In this document: positions 39,301 to 51,173 of the stretch, one piece after another
Position numbering within the stretch: the stretch's first letter is position 1
Layout: every line of letters starts with the position of its first letter
Assembly: GCA_002633005.1 (NCBI GenBank)
Contig: NMRA01000114.1
Span: forward strand, 462,835-526,834
DNA from: Phoronis australis
Taxonomy: Eukaryota; Phoronida; Phoronidae
Length of the DNA: 64,000 bases
Direction of reading: 5' to 3'
Program-made: the position numbers and the translations under genes
Notes under the pieces: generated by a model
Told to the model about the DNA's origin: nothing
Databases searched by the model: none
The model's input: only the letters and a program-made list of their open reading frames with translations

Positions 39301-42300
39301 TTTCTTCTATCTTGTCATTTCTGAGACATTGAATTCATGGTTGTGATGTGCAGTTCTATGAAAAAAGGTTTAATGATGTTGACAATGTAGTCACTTGTCA
39401 AAATAATGTAAATGGTGGTTTTAAGCACTTTGATATTGTTTTTACTCATTCAATTCTCCAAAGTGGTACGATAATGCTGTTCTTTTAAAGCAAAATTATC
39501 ACCGAGAAAAGTAATTTTATGAAATCAGCCCGAGCTAGGATTTAAAACAGGAACTTTATTATCATTTGCTGTCAATAGCTCATCTGATGACTAATGTCTG
39601 TAGGCACTGCACAAGAATTCAAGCGCAAGTTCGAGACGCCCATTCTCAGGGGCCGTGATGCGGACGCCTCTGATGGGGAGCATCAACAGGGACAGGAGCG
39701 ACTTGCTGAACTGGCAACTATCGTCAACAGGTGCATTATACGCAGGACACAAGCACTGCTGACCAAGTACTTACCTGTGAAAAGTAAGGCACATAGGAAG
39801 TGTAATGAATGTTTGTTTTTGTGCGGTCAATCTTTTCATTTCCTCTGCCTTTTTAAGAATATTCTTTCCTTTGCCATCACCTAAGAGTAGATTTAGACCA
39901 CAGAATGAGTTTCCTCAATCAAAAATATAACTAGACTAAGCTCATATTTTAAATTATAATCCTATTTAAGTTTTGATTTCTTATCAATTTTTCTAAATAT
40001 TATAAAAAGTGAAGTTCAGTATTATTCAACTTAGCTGGCCAAAAAATAATTCATTAAGATGTTCGTATTAACCTCTGTTAAATATAAAATGACCAACGAT
40101 ATGTATTTTTAGTAAAAATAACTTCTGTTGGCTGTCTTGCCCACAGTAGCACGCGGTGTGTTGTCCTCATCTGACTGTCTTTGCAGCTTCTTGTCTGCGT
40201 ATGACTGTCATAATTACCAAAAGTCTTCAGCACTATATCCTAATACCGTGTCTCTCTTTCAGTTGAGCAGGTGGTGTGTTGCCGACTCACCCCTCTACAG
40301 ACTGAGCTCTACAAACTGTTTGTCACTTCCAAGGCTGCTGCACTGGACGTGGGAAAGAACAATAAAGTGTCTCTCTCCTCACTCTCTTCTATAACACAAC
40401 TTAAGAAACTGTGCAATCGTAAGTGGGCTAGTCCAAACTGAGTTTTTCTTGCTGGGATGGGGGTGTTAAGGCTGTAAAACAAGTTTGATTGGCGTATTGA
40501 GAACTATTTTGATGTCAATGCCGAGTGAGCAGGGCATATGCTAGAGCTGGCTCATTGCTATTGTTTTCACTTAATATCATAAAACAGCTACGCTGAATAA
40601 CCATAAAATGCAGTTGTAGAATTCTAGTGTTATTAACTAGAAATGACATACAAACAGCAGCTGATAGCCAAAGTAATAGCTGGTTACTCACTCATTCAAC
40701 ATATTCCGTTGAAAAAGAGCTACGAGATCCTTTGACAAACCATGGGGTGAACATGTGACAGAGGTCACTCGACAGATGTTTTGTGTGGGGCAGCACTACT
40801 TATTAGGACTGTTCATAGCCAAAATGCAAACCTCAAATTGGTACCAAAACTGTGGCCTATGAAAGATTATGTCATTGTTTAAAAAAAACACCCACAGCAT
40901 CATTTTTTAGCAAAGTTCTTCTTTTCTAAGGCTACACAAACACATTTACTATTAAAGCTAGATTTTGTTAACGAATTGGCTTGAAAGTTCAGCAACAATC
41001 ACCCTTTAGTTTGACTCGATTGCACGAGGCGAATGTGTGCATCAAAAGCAGGGTGTAAAATGGTCTCGTTCACTATAAAGTGCTGATGCTGAGGGAGATA
41101 AGTGAAATATGGCCATATCTGAGACTAATGAGCTATTGTTTCAGACCCAGATCTGATCTATGACAAGTGTGTTGAAGGTTATGAGGGCTTTGAGGGTGCT
41201 CTGGATCTATTCCCACAGAGTTATTGTACGAAGCAAGTTCAGCCTGAACTATCAGGTGAGGGGTCTGTACAGCATTCACAGGTCAGGCACTGTCTTTGTG
41301 GGGAAAATTTTCAATCAAAATGTAATTATTATTTAGATAATGTTGCTAAGCTACTTGCATGTAAAATTACATCATGTCTATTAACAGCAGATATCTAACT
41401 TACAATTCTTTAGAATTGCGTGACCATAAAAGAACTTGTAAAGAATGTTAAAGTGAACTGTTGGGGGGCACTGCCCAATTAATAATTAAAGCTTATTTCA
41501 TTATGTCATCACTTTATTGAAAAATGCTGTTCAACAACTTAGGAAAAGTGCCTTCCACATAGTCTGATTGGCATTCTTGAAAGTCCCAGGTTCAAGCCTT
41601 GAACCTGTGAGAACTCCTTACAAACTTATAAATTACTTCTAATAAGTTCCAGAATATCCAAAGTCAACAGTCATGATTGTATGTTCTCGTTTACAGGTAA
41701 ATTCCAGGTACTTGACGGTATCTTGGCCATGGTGAAGGCAACGACCAACGACAAAGTGGTACTGGTCTCAAACTACACTCAGACACTGGACCTGTTTGAA
41801 AAGCTGTGTCGACAGAGGAGGTACAGCCACCAGCCTATCGGGCTATCTTCAACATTTGACTGATGGGTGAAGCCTCGCCCTCTTTTTGTTCATGGGCTCA
41901 AGAAGGAGTGGCTATGAATAAGTTGATCTTTTTATTCAGATATCGTCGAAGTATTATGGGAACTGTGTGGGATGGTCCTATTAGGTCATTCTATTGATTG
42001 CAGTTTTATCTTGAATAATATTTGTCACAGCTCTTAAGTTTCTCTAATTCTATCTGATGGGCCAGGAAATGTTTTACAGAAATGTCCAGTCATATTCTTG
42101 TGCCAAAAGCTGCTGTATTCATTGTTGATTACCCCTATTACATAATGCCTGAGTGGACAACACTAGTTTCTGATGCCACTAGATTACTTTGTTTAAATCA
42201 GCTATAAAGCCACGTTCAGTCACCAGAAACTAACTTTTAAATTTGACCACTTACTGCTACAAAACTCATCTCAATTATTCCTAGCTCATATGAGAATTTT

Positions 42301-45300
42301 TTGAGTTTGAAAAAGCTTAACAAAGTGTGAATTGCCTAATAATGACCCGCCATGTCAAGCCAACTTGTGCCTGGTCTCAAGTAGTAATGAGCGTCAGTGC
42401 TTTCCCAGACAAGAAATTGACTCTAGTTTGAATAAGAAAAGAATTGAGACTAATTTCAATGGTACGTGGTGTAGATTAAAGATTTTGTGTGGGGAGGCAG
42501 CCAGTAGTCGCTTTAATATCACTTTCTTTTCATGTAGTCTTCAACTTTAACTTTACATTCACACCACTATATCATGGATGTTTGTTGCAGGTACATTTAT
42601 GTGCGACTGGATGGTTCTATGTCCATAAAGAAGAGGGCCAAAGTTGTTGAACAGTTCAATAACCCTGCTGTAAGTGTAATGACAATGCTCAGTAATTGCC
42701 TGTATTTAATCGACTGATGTGTAAATTATCAATCACAAAACTTTTAAAAACTCACTATTGAATTATTTATCACCAGGTCAGTGTCATAGAATGTGTGTGT
42801 GTATTTTATTGACAGAGTCGCCTAGCTACTGAGGACTGATGAAAAATGAGTCTAACAACTCCATCTCAGTCCTCCGACAGAGAGATTTTAAATTTCACCC
42901 ACACAGTCAATGGTCACCATAATCAAATTCTTTTACATAGCATCATAGTAATAAAATCATAAGAGAAGCAAAAATCTTACTTACCGTCACTAATGGGTCT
43001 CAATTTGTTATTTAGTCACACTAGAGACAATTTCTTCACTAAAACTGACAATTTGTCATTTTTGGAGACCAAGTTAGGAACAAGTTGAGATCAGTTTTAC
43101 TGTAGTAAGTGGTTTAAGTTAAAAGTTTGTCTCTCTTGACGGTCATGGGTTTCTAGCCATTTTACATAATTTTGTCCAGAAGCTAACTTAGTATGAATTG
43201 ATAAATCCATTGATACCTATTTTTTATGCCATATTTTGAGTGGAACACCATCATTTTTACAAAATTGAATTTTGTTTGTCAGTAGATGTTTCTTCTTTCC
43301 CAACAGAGTCCAGAATTCATCTTCATGCTCAGCAGTAAAGCTGGTGGGTGTGGCTTAAACTTGATTGGTGCTAATCGCCTGGTGATGTTTGACCCCGACT
43401 GGAATCCAGCCAATGATGATCAAGCAATGGCCAGAATTTGGCGTGACGGACAGAAGAAGCAGTGTTACATATATAGACTATTGGCTGTAAGCTATGTGGA
43501 GGAGTGATGTCACTTTTTGAGATAATTGACATTGGTGCCAACATCTGTTCAGCTCATCGCAAAGTATTTGCAGTGTGTTAGTCTTTTATTATCAGCACGC
43601 TTATCAAAACCCTGTCCCCCAGGGCTTGGAATTTTCCGCGGAAACGCGGATTTCCGCTTTTTTCAAATGTTCTGTCCGCGCATTTTATTATATTTCCGCG
43701 TAAAAAAATCGGATTTGATATAAAATTTCCGCGGCAAATTCCTTTCTTACCGCGGCGTTGCCGACGATGTTCACCTCGAAAAGCGGAAGTTGCTCTTTAT
43801 GTTTCGGAAGAACGTAAATTGTCAACATTGCCGGGGCATCTGGTGGGATTTTCAGTGGCGTCTCGTGTGATTGTAAACCGCGGTGACAAATACTATGGCT
43901 CTGCAGCCAAAAATGTGTGGGGGTGGGAGCGGAGGAGTGGATGGACAAGATAAAAAGACGCACACGCATGCTACTGATGTTGGTAACGTTTTTTTTTTTA
44001 GTCCTACCGATTTTTGTCGGCGAAAGGTTCACATTGACTATTTCAAAGCTGGGTAGCGCGCATGTTTTGGGCTGTAAAAATTTCCGCGTTTTTTGTCATT
44101 GGTCATTCCAAGCCCTGGTTCCCTGATTTTTGTAATTTTCAATATGTACGCCCTGGGCATTCACTCTGGGCTTGTACTACATCATCCGGATGAAGGATTA
44201 TGTCTGTGATCCAATCACAATCAATTTCAGACGGGTACGATAGAGGAGAAGATCTTCCAGCGACAAGCTCACAAGAAGGCGCTGAGTAGCTGTGTTGTTG
44301 ATAAAGAAGAGGATGTAGAGAGGCACTTCAGTCTGGGAGACTTGAGGGAGCTGTTCACACTGAATGAGGAGACGAGAAGTGACACACATGATAAGTAAGG
44401 AGTACAGTGCTGGTGGTGTTATATGTGTCCTGGTGTGAACCTGGTATGGTCAGCCTGCAATGAAGGTCACTAGGTGGCGCCATTGAAGCAATTGTCCTGG
44501 ACGTAATGTGTGCCAGGTTGCATGAAACAGATTCAAATAGGGACTCGACTAACTTCCTTGAATTTAATGCATGTTTGTGTACTTGTGAAAACACTGGTTG
44601 TCCTTTCTGATGCTGTTTTTGTTTCGTAACTAAGTCAATTTTCGGCTTTGATTCAAATCAAGAGTAAATTCTGTGTTGAATTCTCAATATTATTGAAAAT
44701 AGGTAGGGATCGTGCAATGCCCCTGATTTAGAATCCTATTTATTTTTATTTAACTAAAGGCTCTGTTCTTAGTTTTATTATTAGAAAATATCATTTTAAT
44801 TAAAGATAAGCTCTTAATAAAAATAATATGAAAGAAAAATATTACATCTGAGTAAAGATCAATACAAAAATGCAAAAGACTTAGGGAATTTAGTCAAGTC
44901 CCGTTTTGGGACTATTTCATGCAACCGAGCAGTGGAATGTTATACCATGGAATCTCATCCAAAAATTTCCCAAATGAAGTGACCAATATTATGCTTTGCC
45001 TTGCTCTTTTATAGTAAATAGATTTGCTATAGCAGTATTATACGGTGTGGGCCCCTAATTGGCTGGCCTTATGAGGATGCAATTTTCCACCTTTAATAAG
45101 CAGACAGTGATATTCCAAACTAGACACGGCCTTATCAGCTTGCAGTTATGTTGAAGAATTTAGTGTGAGGCATGCTGTTGGTGACGGAAATCATTCAGTC
45201 GTAGTCATTAAGTGTTAAATTGTGTTAAAAACAGTCTGACACAAAATAACAGACTATCAAAATGATTATCAGACAAAAATTTCATGCTTCTGTCATATTT

Positions 45301-45638
45301 TTGAAAATAGAAATATTCAAACATGAAACATCCGGACCATCATGTATGACAGTAACATACTAGGGTTTTTTGAGGCTTGTCAATTCTTAACTCATTGTTT
45401 ATAATTTGGTTTCACTTGCCTCTTTTTCTGCAGGTTCAAGTGTCGCCGGTGTGTCAATCACGTACAGATGAGAGGTCCTCCAAGTGACTCGGACTGTAAC
45501 AGCGACCTATCACAGTGGAACCACTGCGCTGAAAAGCGGGGCCTCGTAGACACAGTCCTGAAGGGGGCGTGGGGCACCTCTGCCATCACATTTGCCTATC
45601 ATCACCGATCACACGAGGAGCAGCGGAAGACAGTCTAG
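27686..45638 (+). CDS. RAD54L: RAD54L, Swi2/Snf2 DNA translocase of homologous recombination
   Basis: Nuclear ATP-dependent translocase that works with RAD51 in strand invasion and chromatin remodelling at double-strand breaks. Nineteen coding exons (exon 4 counted once) give 2253 nt, 750 aa; human RAD54L is 747 aa. It is RAD54L and not RAD54B because of [28 protein letters not shown] and [20 protein letters not shown]. Walker A lies at ADEMGLGKT (Lys 193), the DEGH box is split between exons 10 and 11 (residues 300-303), and lobe 2 has [13 protein letters not shown] and [11 protein letters not shown]. The C-terminal block has the CxxC...C...HC pattern of the zinc-bearing end. No catalytic residue is lost. 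Its first intron carries foldback elements, and exon 4 is duplicated in this assembly. Confidence 0.95.
27821..28353. mobile_element. Foldback element, arms of about 210 bp
   Basis: The left arm 27821-28028 and right arm 28138-28353 are reverse complements with scattered changes; for example aacaaatactccc on the left matches gggagtatttgtt on the right. The spacer is about 110 bp. It lies in RAD54L intron 1 and encodes nothing recognisable. Confidence 0.8.
28362..28773. mobile_element. Second foldback element next to the first
   Basis: The left arm 28362-28441 (containing tatttcgatctattggaaca) and right arm 28690-28773 (containing aacagatcgaaataagctcc) are inverted copies around a 250-bp interior. 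Confidence 0.75.
30907..31405. mobile_element. 499-bp DNA transposon (non-autonomous), copy 1
   Basis: The ends are the perfect 13-bp inverted repeats CAGGGCTTGGAAT / ATTCCAAGCCCTG. It is flanked by the 6-bp direct repeat ATTATT (30901-30906 and 31406-31411). The parallel copy of this locus shows the unfilled site with one ATTATT (32165-32170), which proves insertion. The interior is CpG-rich compared with the intron. It has a 115-codon open frame that resembles no transposase I know. The superfamily is not assigned. Confidence 0.9.
31524..31584 (+). CDS. RAD54L: RAD54L exon 4, copy A
   Basis: It codes [20 protein letters not shown] plus one base (human [20 protein letters not shown]). It is 61 nt, identical in sequence to copy B at 32284-32344, with the same flanking introns. 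Copy A is followed 73 bp later by an N. Using both copies would shift the frame. I think the pair is an assembly artefact of two alleles. Confidence 0.9.
32284..32344 (+). CDS. RAD54L: RAD54L exon 4, copy B
   Basis: It is identical to copy A over all 61 nt, with the same acceptor (cag) and donor (AAAG|gttggt). Its surroundings from 31658 onward repeat 30391-31656 at high identity but lack the 499-bp inserted element. This copy is contiguous with exon 5. Confidence 0.9.
33353..33457. repeat. Short tandem duplication after RAD54L exon 5
   Basis: gttgggtgttcccatagagg with gcgttggtgttgt occurs twice, about 67 bp apart, in the intron just after exon 5. Confidence 0.8.
33920..40418 (+). CDS. RAD54L: RAD54L exons 6-13, helicase lobe 1 and start of lobe 2
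   Basis: Exons: 33920-33989, 34772-34897, 35940-36008, 36635-36728, 37393-37517, 38513-38663, 39604-39783, 40263-40418. Read in order: [15 protein letters not shown] and LRPHQRE; GVKFMYD to Walker [55 protein letters not shown] and [42 protein letters not shown] and [30 protein letters not shown] and LKKLCN. These are the Snf2 motifs I-III with the RAD54-type linkers. All borders are GT-AG. Confidence 0.95.
35509..35834. repeat. 34-bp minisatellite, nine perfect-palindrome units plus one degenerate
   Basis: Each unit contains the perfect 14-bp palindrome CTCATCATGATGAG followed by aaacagcactctgtcagggg. One unit is short by 4 bp. It is in the RAD54L intron between exons 7 and 8. Confidence 0.97.
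37888..38016. repeat. 43-bp tandem repeat, 3 copies
   Basis: Three head-to-tail units starting ttgggatatggctatt, almost identical, lie in the RAD54L intron between exons 10 and 11. Confidence 0.95.
41145..45638 (+). CDS. RAD54L: RAD54L exons 14-19, helicase lobe 2 and C-terminus
   Basis: Exons: 41145-41255, 41697-41820, 42591-42669, 43307-43486, 44231-44394, 45434-45638. Motif IV is [18 protein letters not shown], then [17 protein letters not shown], motif [18 protein letters not shown], and motif [15 protein letters not shown] with its arginine finger. The last two exons give [20 protein letters not shown] and FKCRRCVN ... WNHC ... [10 protein letters not shown] before TAG at 45636-45638. 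A CTCF-like site is at 44467-44479 just after exon 18. A 498-bp inverted-repeat element lies between exons 17 and 18. Confidence 0.95.
43620..44117. mobile_element. Same transposon family, copy 2
   Basis: It has the same CAGGGCTTGGAAT ends and is close to copy 1 over its length, with small indels. The flanks gtcccc and gttccc could be a 6-bp target duplication with one change. It lies between RAD54L exons 17 and 18. Indels break the open frame seen in copy 1, so that frame is probably not a conserved protein. Confidence 0.88.
44467..44479 (+). promoter_or_regulatory. CTCF-like motif after RAD54L exon 18
   Basis: TCACTAGGTGGCG differs from the CTCF core CCASYAGRKGGCR only at the first base. 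Confidence 0.35.
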
Positions 45639-46077
45639 TCATGTGATCACACACTTGATATTCATGGTAGTCTGAGTCACTACTTACTGATAGCTGTCCT
45701 CAGTGTCTATGCTAATGAGTAGCTGCAACATGTCAATCAAGATAGTAATTCCGGCCAATCAGGGTACTGAAATATATAAACCCAATGATAGCCCGTCTGC
45801 ATCTATTCTGTTTACTACAAACATAGTTTACACGTGAGTGAGCATTTCACATCGCGGTGCCAGTAACCACGTATTTTTGTAAGGTGAATTTCACTTGAGG
45901 CCCACAGTTATCTGTATGGGCTTGCCCTAGCTTTATGGCTTCTTGTCGGCAATTGCAGTGTTTGGCAAGTACAGGTGTCACCAATTTAGAACGCAATACC
46001 ATGGACAAGTTATTTTTTATAAATTTCATTTGCTCATTTCTCCATAAAAGATATGAAGCACAGAACTGGTGCTTTAA

Positions 46078-46083
46078 AATAAA
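46078..46083 (+). other. RAD54L: Likely RAD54L polyadenylation signal
   Basis: AATAAA lies 440 nt after the stop codon, followed by an A-run and a GT-rich stretch. It is a plausible but unproven 3' end. Confidence 0.5.
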
Positions 46084-46244
46084 AAAAAAATAATTGTAGG
46101 TGGTCTGATACACGTTGCACCAGACGTGCGCAGGCCTCGCATGTGGGCCCATTGCACTGATCACCTGCAAATATGTTTATGCTTTATTAATATATGGTTA
46201 AAACCCAGCTGGGGAGCTAGAAACCTGGTTCAAGGGTTTAGCAG

Positions 46245-46322
46245 TGTGACCTGGTGGGACTTGAACCCATGACCTGGAGTAAAGAAAGCGGGCACTTATC
46301 AACCAGGCCATATTGCCTCCTC
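46245..46322 (-). mobile_element. tRNA-derived SINE-like sequence
   Basis: The minus strand carries a pol III B-box GGTTCAAGTCC in the context CATGGGTTCAAGTCCCACC, and an A-box-like TGGCCTGGTTGATAAG about 40 nt upstream. A full tRNA cloverleaf is not formed, so it is more likely a SINE or tRNA relic than a working tRNA. Confidence 0.55.
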
Positions 46323-48471
46323 AACTGGTGCTTTGCTATGTTAGGGTTTTACAACACAAATACCAGCAGACGAGATTTTGAAAAATAGTTGCCATTCTCA
46401 ACAATATTCGAAGACCAAGAAGAATGAAAATGGTCAATTTTGGCTATCATCTTCGTCTGAAATTGGTGAGATTTTACCGAAAGTTTTATGTTCAGGAGAT
46501 GGCTGCTCTGACGAGAAGTTCACAGGAAGTCTTCTCAATGAAATCTGAACTATGGATGGTTAGCGTTAATAATCCTTGTGCAAGATGTAAACTCTTTATT
46601 GTCAGAATGTAATATTATTTGTTCTACTTGCATTTGGCACATTTTGGTCAGGATCATATTTTAGCGAACTTTGTTTATTCAGAACTGATATAGAAAACGT
46701 GCAATTAATGTTAAATAAACAAAATTACATTGTCATATGAATACTCAGTGACTATAATTTTTCAAGAAGTATCACTATTTATAAGCAGTTTATCAAAGAA
46801 CTACATTGCAAACCAAGATTGCTCACATTTTGTTTAATGTAAGCGCTGATTGTGTATTACTGTTGCTGTTGTGAAGTGATTGAAGATTCTACAGCTTTTA
46901 TGTTGAAAATTTGTCAGTGTTAAAGACGGGACGCTACCTGGTGTTGAAAATGGAAACTAAATTTTAAACCTCCCCGTGCTCACACTCTCAGATAATTTGT
47001 GAAAAATGAACATCACAACAGGTGTTGCCTTAACTTCTCAGATGTTGGACTCCAGCAGCAGATATGTTGGACAGATGCAAGAAATGTCAATAGGTTATCA
47101 GTGTGCAGAGTCTATGTTATAGCGAGGCCTACACTGTTATTGCAGACAGGGGTCATAGTGAAGTCAGTTATTCTTGGAAATAGGGTTAGAGTAATGATAG
47201 GCAACACACTCCAAACTGACATCTGGGAATTATGATACTAATTGAACAAATGAAGTACTTCCTTTGGCTTTCTCAGTCGGCATAGTGTAAAATGCTGGCC
47301 CTTGTTTGTGTAGGCTAGGTGTGGACGCTATCAGTGGATGATACGTCTAGAAGTTTGGAGGCTATAAAGTTTGGAGGCTATAATGTATGGTGGGTGTGGA
47401 CACATACATGTAATTAAAAAATCTAATGAAAAATGTGTGTTAAATACCTTTTAGTAAAATACAGTTTTCCTGAAAACGAAATTAATATTAACTAATTTCA
47501 AGCCCATTTTGGTCTCTACTATCAAATGCTAAACTGGCTATAAGGAAAGCAAAAAATAAGTTTATTGAAGCTGGCAGAATATCAGAATATGTTTAATGTT
47601 GAAACCAACACTCAACATGTCAACAGGAATGAGTAACTGGTAAACAATTATTTCCATGTCTCAAACAGACACAAGTTCATAAATCTCACTGTTGGATTCC
47701 AATGATAGTCTTCAGTAGTCCTCCACTTATACCCTCCATACATACCCTCCAGACTTAGGGGTCTACATTCACACTATGCCTTCCGAGTTGACAGTAAACC
47801 AACCTTCAGGTGACAGAACTGATGTGTACAGTACTGGATTGGTCAGTTCAACAAGATTGTAAGTAAATAAAAACGTTTTCTGTCAATTACTTAATTTATT
47901 AATTAGCAACCTAGGCATTGGCAAAATTATACAACAATGCATATTTAAATATCAACATTGGTATGATTCAACGTTCACAAGCTACTTTGACAAGTGGCTA
48001 ATTCAAATAGATTTATTAAAGTTATGTAGGACCCTGGAAAAATTACAAATTTGACCAACTTTGGAAAATTACATCTCAGAAATGGCTGTTGGATTGGTCA
48101 TTATGAAACTTTCAGATACTATGCTTTGTGTACTGCGCTTCAAAACGATGTAACAGTTTTTTCAAAATGGTCCACTTTAGCACAAGGAGCTATCAAAAGT
48201 AGGACTACAAGATTCCTGCGAAAAAAAAATCAAAAGTGGCATCAAAGAAAAACATATTTTAGAAAACTGTAACAGCATTTTTTAATTTCTCATGTATACT
48301 GAACATTAGTATCAAATGGAATTTGTTAAGTTACTGATACCATAATGCTATGAGCATCTTTCTGTTGTGCCTAACTTTACTAAAAAAATATTCACGTGAA
48401 CCAAATAACAGCACGGTACGAAAAAAAGAACAAGGTCTGCAGGATTTCTACCTTCACAAAATATATATGTT

Positions 48472-48713
48472 AACATGCGCATACCCAGCCTAAAAATTGG
48501 GGGACTCAGAATTTTGGAGAATGTGGACCTTTTATAAAAAATAACGTGGACCTTTTACTAAACAAACAGAAAGAATGGGATGCGTTCAGTCGCCGAATTT
48601 TGGTAATTAATGCCTTTTAGTAGACTTATGTCTTGTTTTTGACTTTTCGGACTTCTTGTTTCTCTGAGGCGGACCTTTTTGCCCACTTTGCCAAATGGAT
48701 GCACGCATGGTTA
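48472..48713. mobile_element. Inverted-repeat element, family shared with 51840-52122
   Basis: The ends taacatgcgc and gcatggtta are imperfect inverted repeats. The interior shares cttgtttctctgaggcggac, ctttttgcccact and aatgtggacctttta with the copy in TECR intron 1. Confidence 0.65.
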
Positions 48714-49618
48714 ACTGACTTAATTACTACAGTTGAGTAGATATTTGGCTAAATTAACAGACTTCTTGATAACGTCCCACATAACATTAAAACAGACAGT
48801 TGGCCTCAGTGATATCAACATTCATTTATTTTCAAAGATGAGTGATCTAACTCAGAAATTGGCACGAACAGGTTCAATAAATGTTCAAATTACATTGTAA
48901 GAGTATTTGATTTCACACACTTAAGTTAAGAACTTTACTGGTCATCAAGTCCACTTAATCTAAGTTCCTTTCTATACATAGTTAAAGCTTGCTTAAATCA
49001 GAAATGCACAAGTTAGATTTTCGCTAAACTATGATCAAGGTCACCGCTATATTTGTTCTAATTTGTGCACTTGTATAATCAGATTATGCCATAGTCTGAC
49101 GAAATCTTGTAGTTTGGTTGAATCTTACTTATGCAAGTTTTACTGTAAAATTCACAAAATTTCCATCGACTTGTCTTGATACTTGAAAAAGAGTTAAAAC
49201 AAAAACTGCAGTAAAAGTACTGTGCAAATTATACCAACAACTAAAAGATTTAATCGTGAAAGTTCCATTTTATTCATATGAGTCTCTGACTCCAAGGAAC
49301 AACATCACTAAAAAACTAAAGTTACGCACAAAAAATAGTCTTGGCGATTTCAACAATATCACAGAAAAAATGTCGAGGTACATAATTACTCACACAAACT
49401 GACTGGCAATGAACTCATAAGAGTGAGAAAAACTAAAATAAACTACACAGCGGAACTTCAAGTTCACGTTAGTATGCAATAAGTACACCATTCACTGTCA
49501 CTCCCTCAGATAAACAAACACAGACAAAAACCTTGTTGCATACGCATTTGATAAATGTTAGCAAACATAACAAACAGCAATCCTATCAGCTGTTGCATAG
49601 CCTAATAGTACATGCATG

Positions 49619-49800
49619 GTAAAATCTCACCAATTTAAGACCCAGTGTGGAGGAAAATGAATTCTTTTTCTCTCGCTTTTTTCAAGACCTGAACCATAGC
49701 TGACCATGAATTGTGTAAATTGTGAGCACCTACAGCAAAGTTACAAGCCCTTGAAAATGATATCCTGGCGATATTGTTTCCAAAATTGATGAGATTTTAC
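49619..49800. mobile_element. MITE-like element in the Hsp40 3' UTR
   Basis: Terminal inverted repeats gtaaaatctcaccaattt and aaattgatgagattttac bound 182 bp ending 26 bp from the Hsp40 stop codon. A second copy is at 54659-54891, and a lone right end is at about 46462-46480. Confidence 0.7.
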
Positions 49801-49825
49801 GTAATTTATATCCATAATACACGCA

Positions 49826-50854
49826 TTACGAATCTGGCAGACAGTCCCTTAAAATCTCTTTTGTGGGTGGTGAGATTGTCCTCGGGAACTGAATGTCAAA
49901 CTCTACAATCAGGTCCCCCTTTCTCGACGGCTGCTTCGGTAATGGCAGGCCCTCGCTACTCACGCGCCTCGTTGACCCCGGCTGTATGATGTCATTATAG
50001 TGTAACTGCAACCGTCGACCGTCTAGTGTAGGGATGGTGATCTGTGCACCACAGAGTGCTTGTTTTAATGGTATTTTACACTTGTACCTAATATCACTAC
50101 CATCCCTTTTGAATGTCGGGTGAGGCTTGTCTTTCACTACAAACACTATGTCAGCGGGTACGTTGCTAGATGTTTGGTCGCCTTCCTTCGGGAAGGTTAT
50201 TTTCGTACCGGCCTTCCAACCAGGTTTAATGTCAACACTTAATATTTTATCTTCCTGTCTCGTTGTGCGCCCGTCAGGATTCAAAACCTTGCGGGAGATT
50301 TTCAGTTTTTTCGTGCATCCCGTGTAAATATCCTCCAACGATACGTTCAAGTCGTGCACTATAGCAGGGTCCTTTCTTTTTCGACGAGGTCCCATACCGC
50401 CACTAAATCCACCAAACGTGTCTTCGTCCGTATCCATAGCCTCAGGACCACCAAAGTTAAAGAACCTCTGGTGCATTCCCCCACCATGAACACCACCACC
50501 ACCATTTCCCCCAAAAGAGAAAAAAGCGAACGGATCCTCGTCACCAAAGAACATTTTGAAGGTCTCTCGCGGATCACCGTGGTATGTGTAATGAAAGTTA
50601 CCACCAGGGCCACCTGAGCCTCCCGCTCCTGCCTTCAACCCCTCCTCGCCATATTTGTCATAGATTTCCTTTTTGTCCTTATTACTCAGAACATCATAAG
50701 CCTCTCCGATCTCCTTAAACTTCTCTTCCGCATTGGGCGACTTGTTCTTGTCTGGGTGATACTTCATTGCAAGTTTTCGATACGCCTTCTTGATCTCCGT
50801 TTCTCCAGCATCTCGGTTTATGCCGAGAACCTTGTAATAGTCTTTGCCCATCAT
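49826..50854 (-). CDS. DNAJB1: Class B Hsp40 / DnaJ co-chaperone, DNAJB1/4/5 type
   Basis: Cytosolic and nuclear J-domain protein that delivers substrates to Hsp70 and stimulates its ATPase. It is 342 aa in one coding exon; vertebrate members are about 340 aa. The J domain (residues 1-72) has the catalytic HPD at 33-35 and [21 protein letters not shown] Gly/Phe-rich linker spans about 76-160, with no CxxCxGxG zinc repeats, which makes it class B. The two beta-barrel C-terminal domains (about 165-335) contain [40 protein letters not shown] and GEGLPLPK-like SEGLPLPK. Vertebrates split this gene into DNAJB1, 4 and 5; the paralogue cannot be told, but the TECR neighbour favours DNAJB1. Either of two adjacent ATGs could start; the second matches the vertebrate MGKDYY. 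Confidence 0.95.
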   Translation of the reverse strand: MMGKDYYKVLGINRDAGETEIKKAYRKLAMKYHPDKNKSPNAEEKFKEIGEAYDVLSNKDKKEIYDKYGEEGLKAGAGGSGGPGGNFHYTYHGDPRETFKMFFGDEDPFAFFSFGGNGGGGVHGGGMHQRFFNFGGPEAMDTDEDTFGGFSGGMGPRRKRKDPAIVHDLNVSLEDIYTGCTKKLKISRKVLNPDGRTTRQEDKILSVDIKPGWKAGTKITFPKEGDQTSSNVPADIVFVVKDKPHPTFKRDGSDIRYKCKIPLKQALCGAQITIPTLDGRRLQLHYNDIIQPGSTRRVSSEGLPLPKQPSRKGDLIVEFDIQFPRTISPPTKEILRDCLPDS

Positions 50855-50857
50855 TTG

Positions 50858-51145
50858 CTGTAAACAGGAGAATTGCAGTGTTCAGTGATCGGCCACCATA
50901 TTAATATTGAACATTCGCAAGCTCACGCAGTTAAAGACTTTTGATTTTGAATTGACAAGTTTGTCGCAGGAATGCCACAGGATTTGAATTGAGTCTTGAC
51001 ATTTTGACAACACGACACTGAACTAGTTGAATACACCAAGTTCTACATTTGGAAAACACAAGCATTTCAAGAAAATAAACACTAACCTGCAATATTGAAC
51101 TTTTTCACTGAAAGACAACTAGTAAAACGCGTTCCAACTTCACGA
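50858..51145 (-). promoter_or_regulatory. DNAJB1: Hsp40 5' untranslated exon and intron
   Basis: The coding exon starts at 50857 after gtttacag. Upstream an untranslated exon of about 60 nt ends at 51087 with donor GCAG|gttagt. The intron (50858-51086) is 229 bp. The transcription start near 51145 is inferred from the TATA box. Confidence 0.6.
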
Positions 51146-51173
51146 AGACTGCGAAATTTGCTTGTTTACAATA

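Larger units (their letters stand above)
45639..49825. other. Intergenic: two 3' UTRs and old repeats
   Basis: This tail-to-tail gap between RAD54L and the Hsp40 gene has no convincing gene on either strand. It holds the RAD54L 3' UTR, a tRNA-like element near 46250, a dispersed repeat at about 48030-48470, an inverted-repeat element at 48472-48713, and the Hsp40 3' UTR with another inverted-repeat element. Possible minus-strand poly(A) signals (TTTATT on the plus strand) are near 49269 and 48829. Short open frames here have no supporting motif. Confidence 0.7.

Noticed and set aside
27686-45638. Assignment to RAD54B
   Set aside because: RAD54B lacks the FKxPIPNY and SRALGxxRxGxRxALHDP blocks and differs in motifs V and VI; all blocks here fit RAD54L, as does the length.
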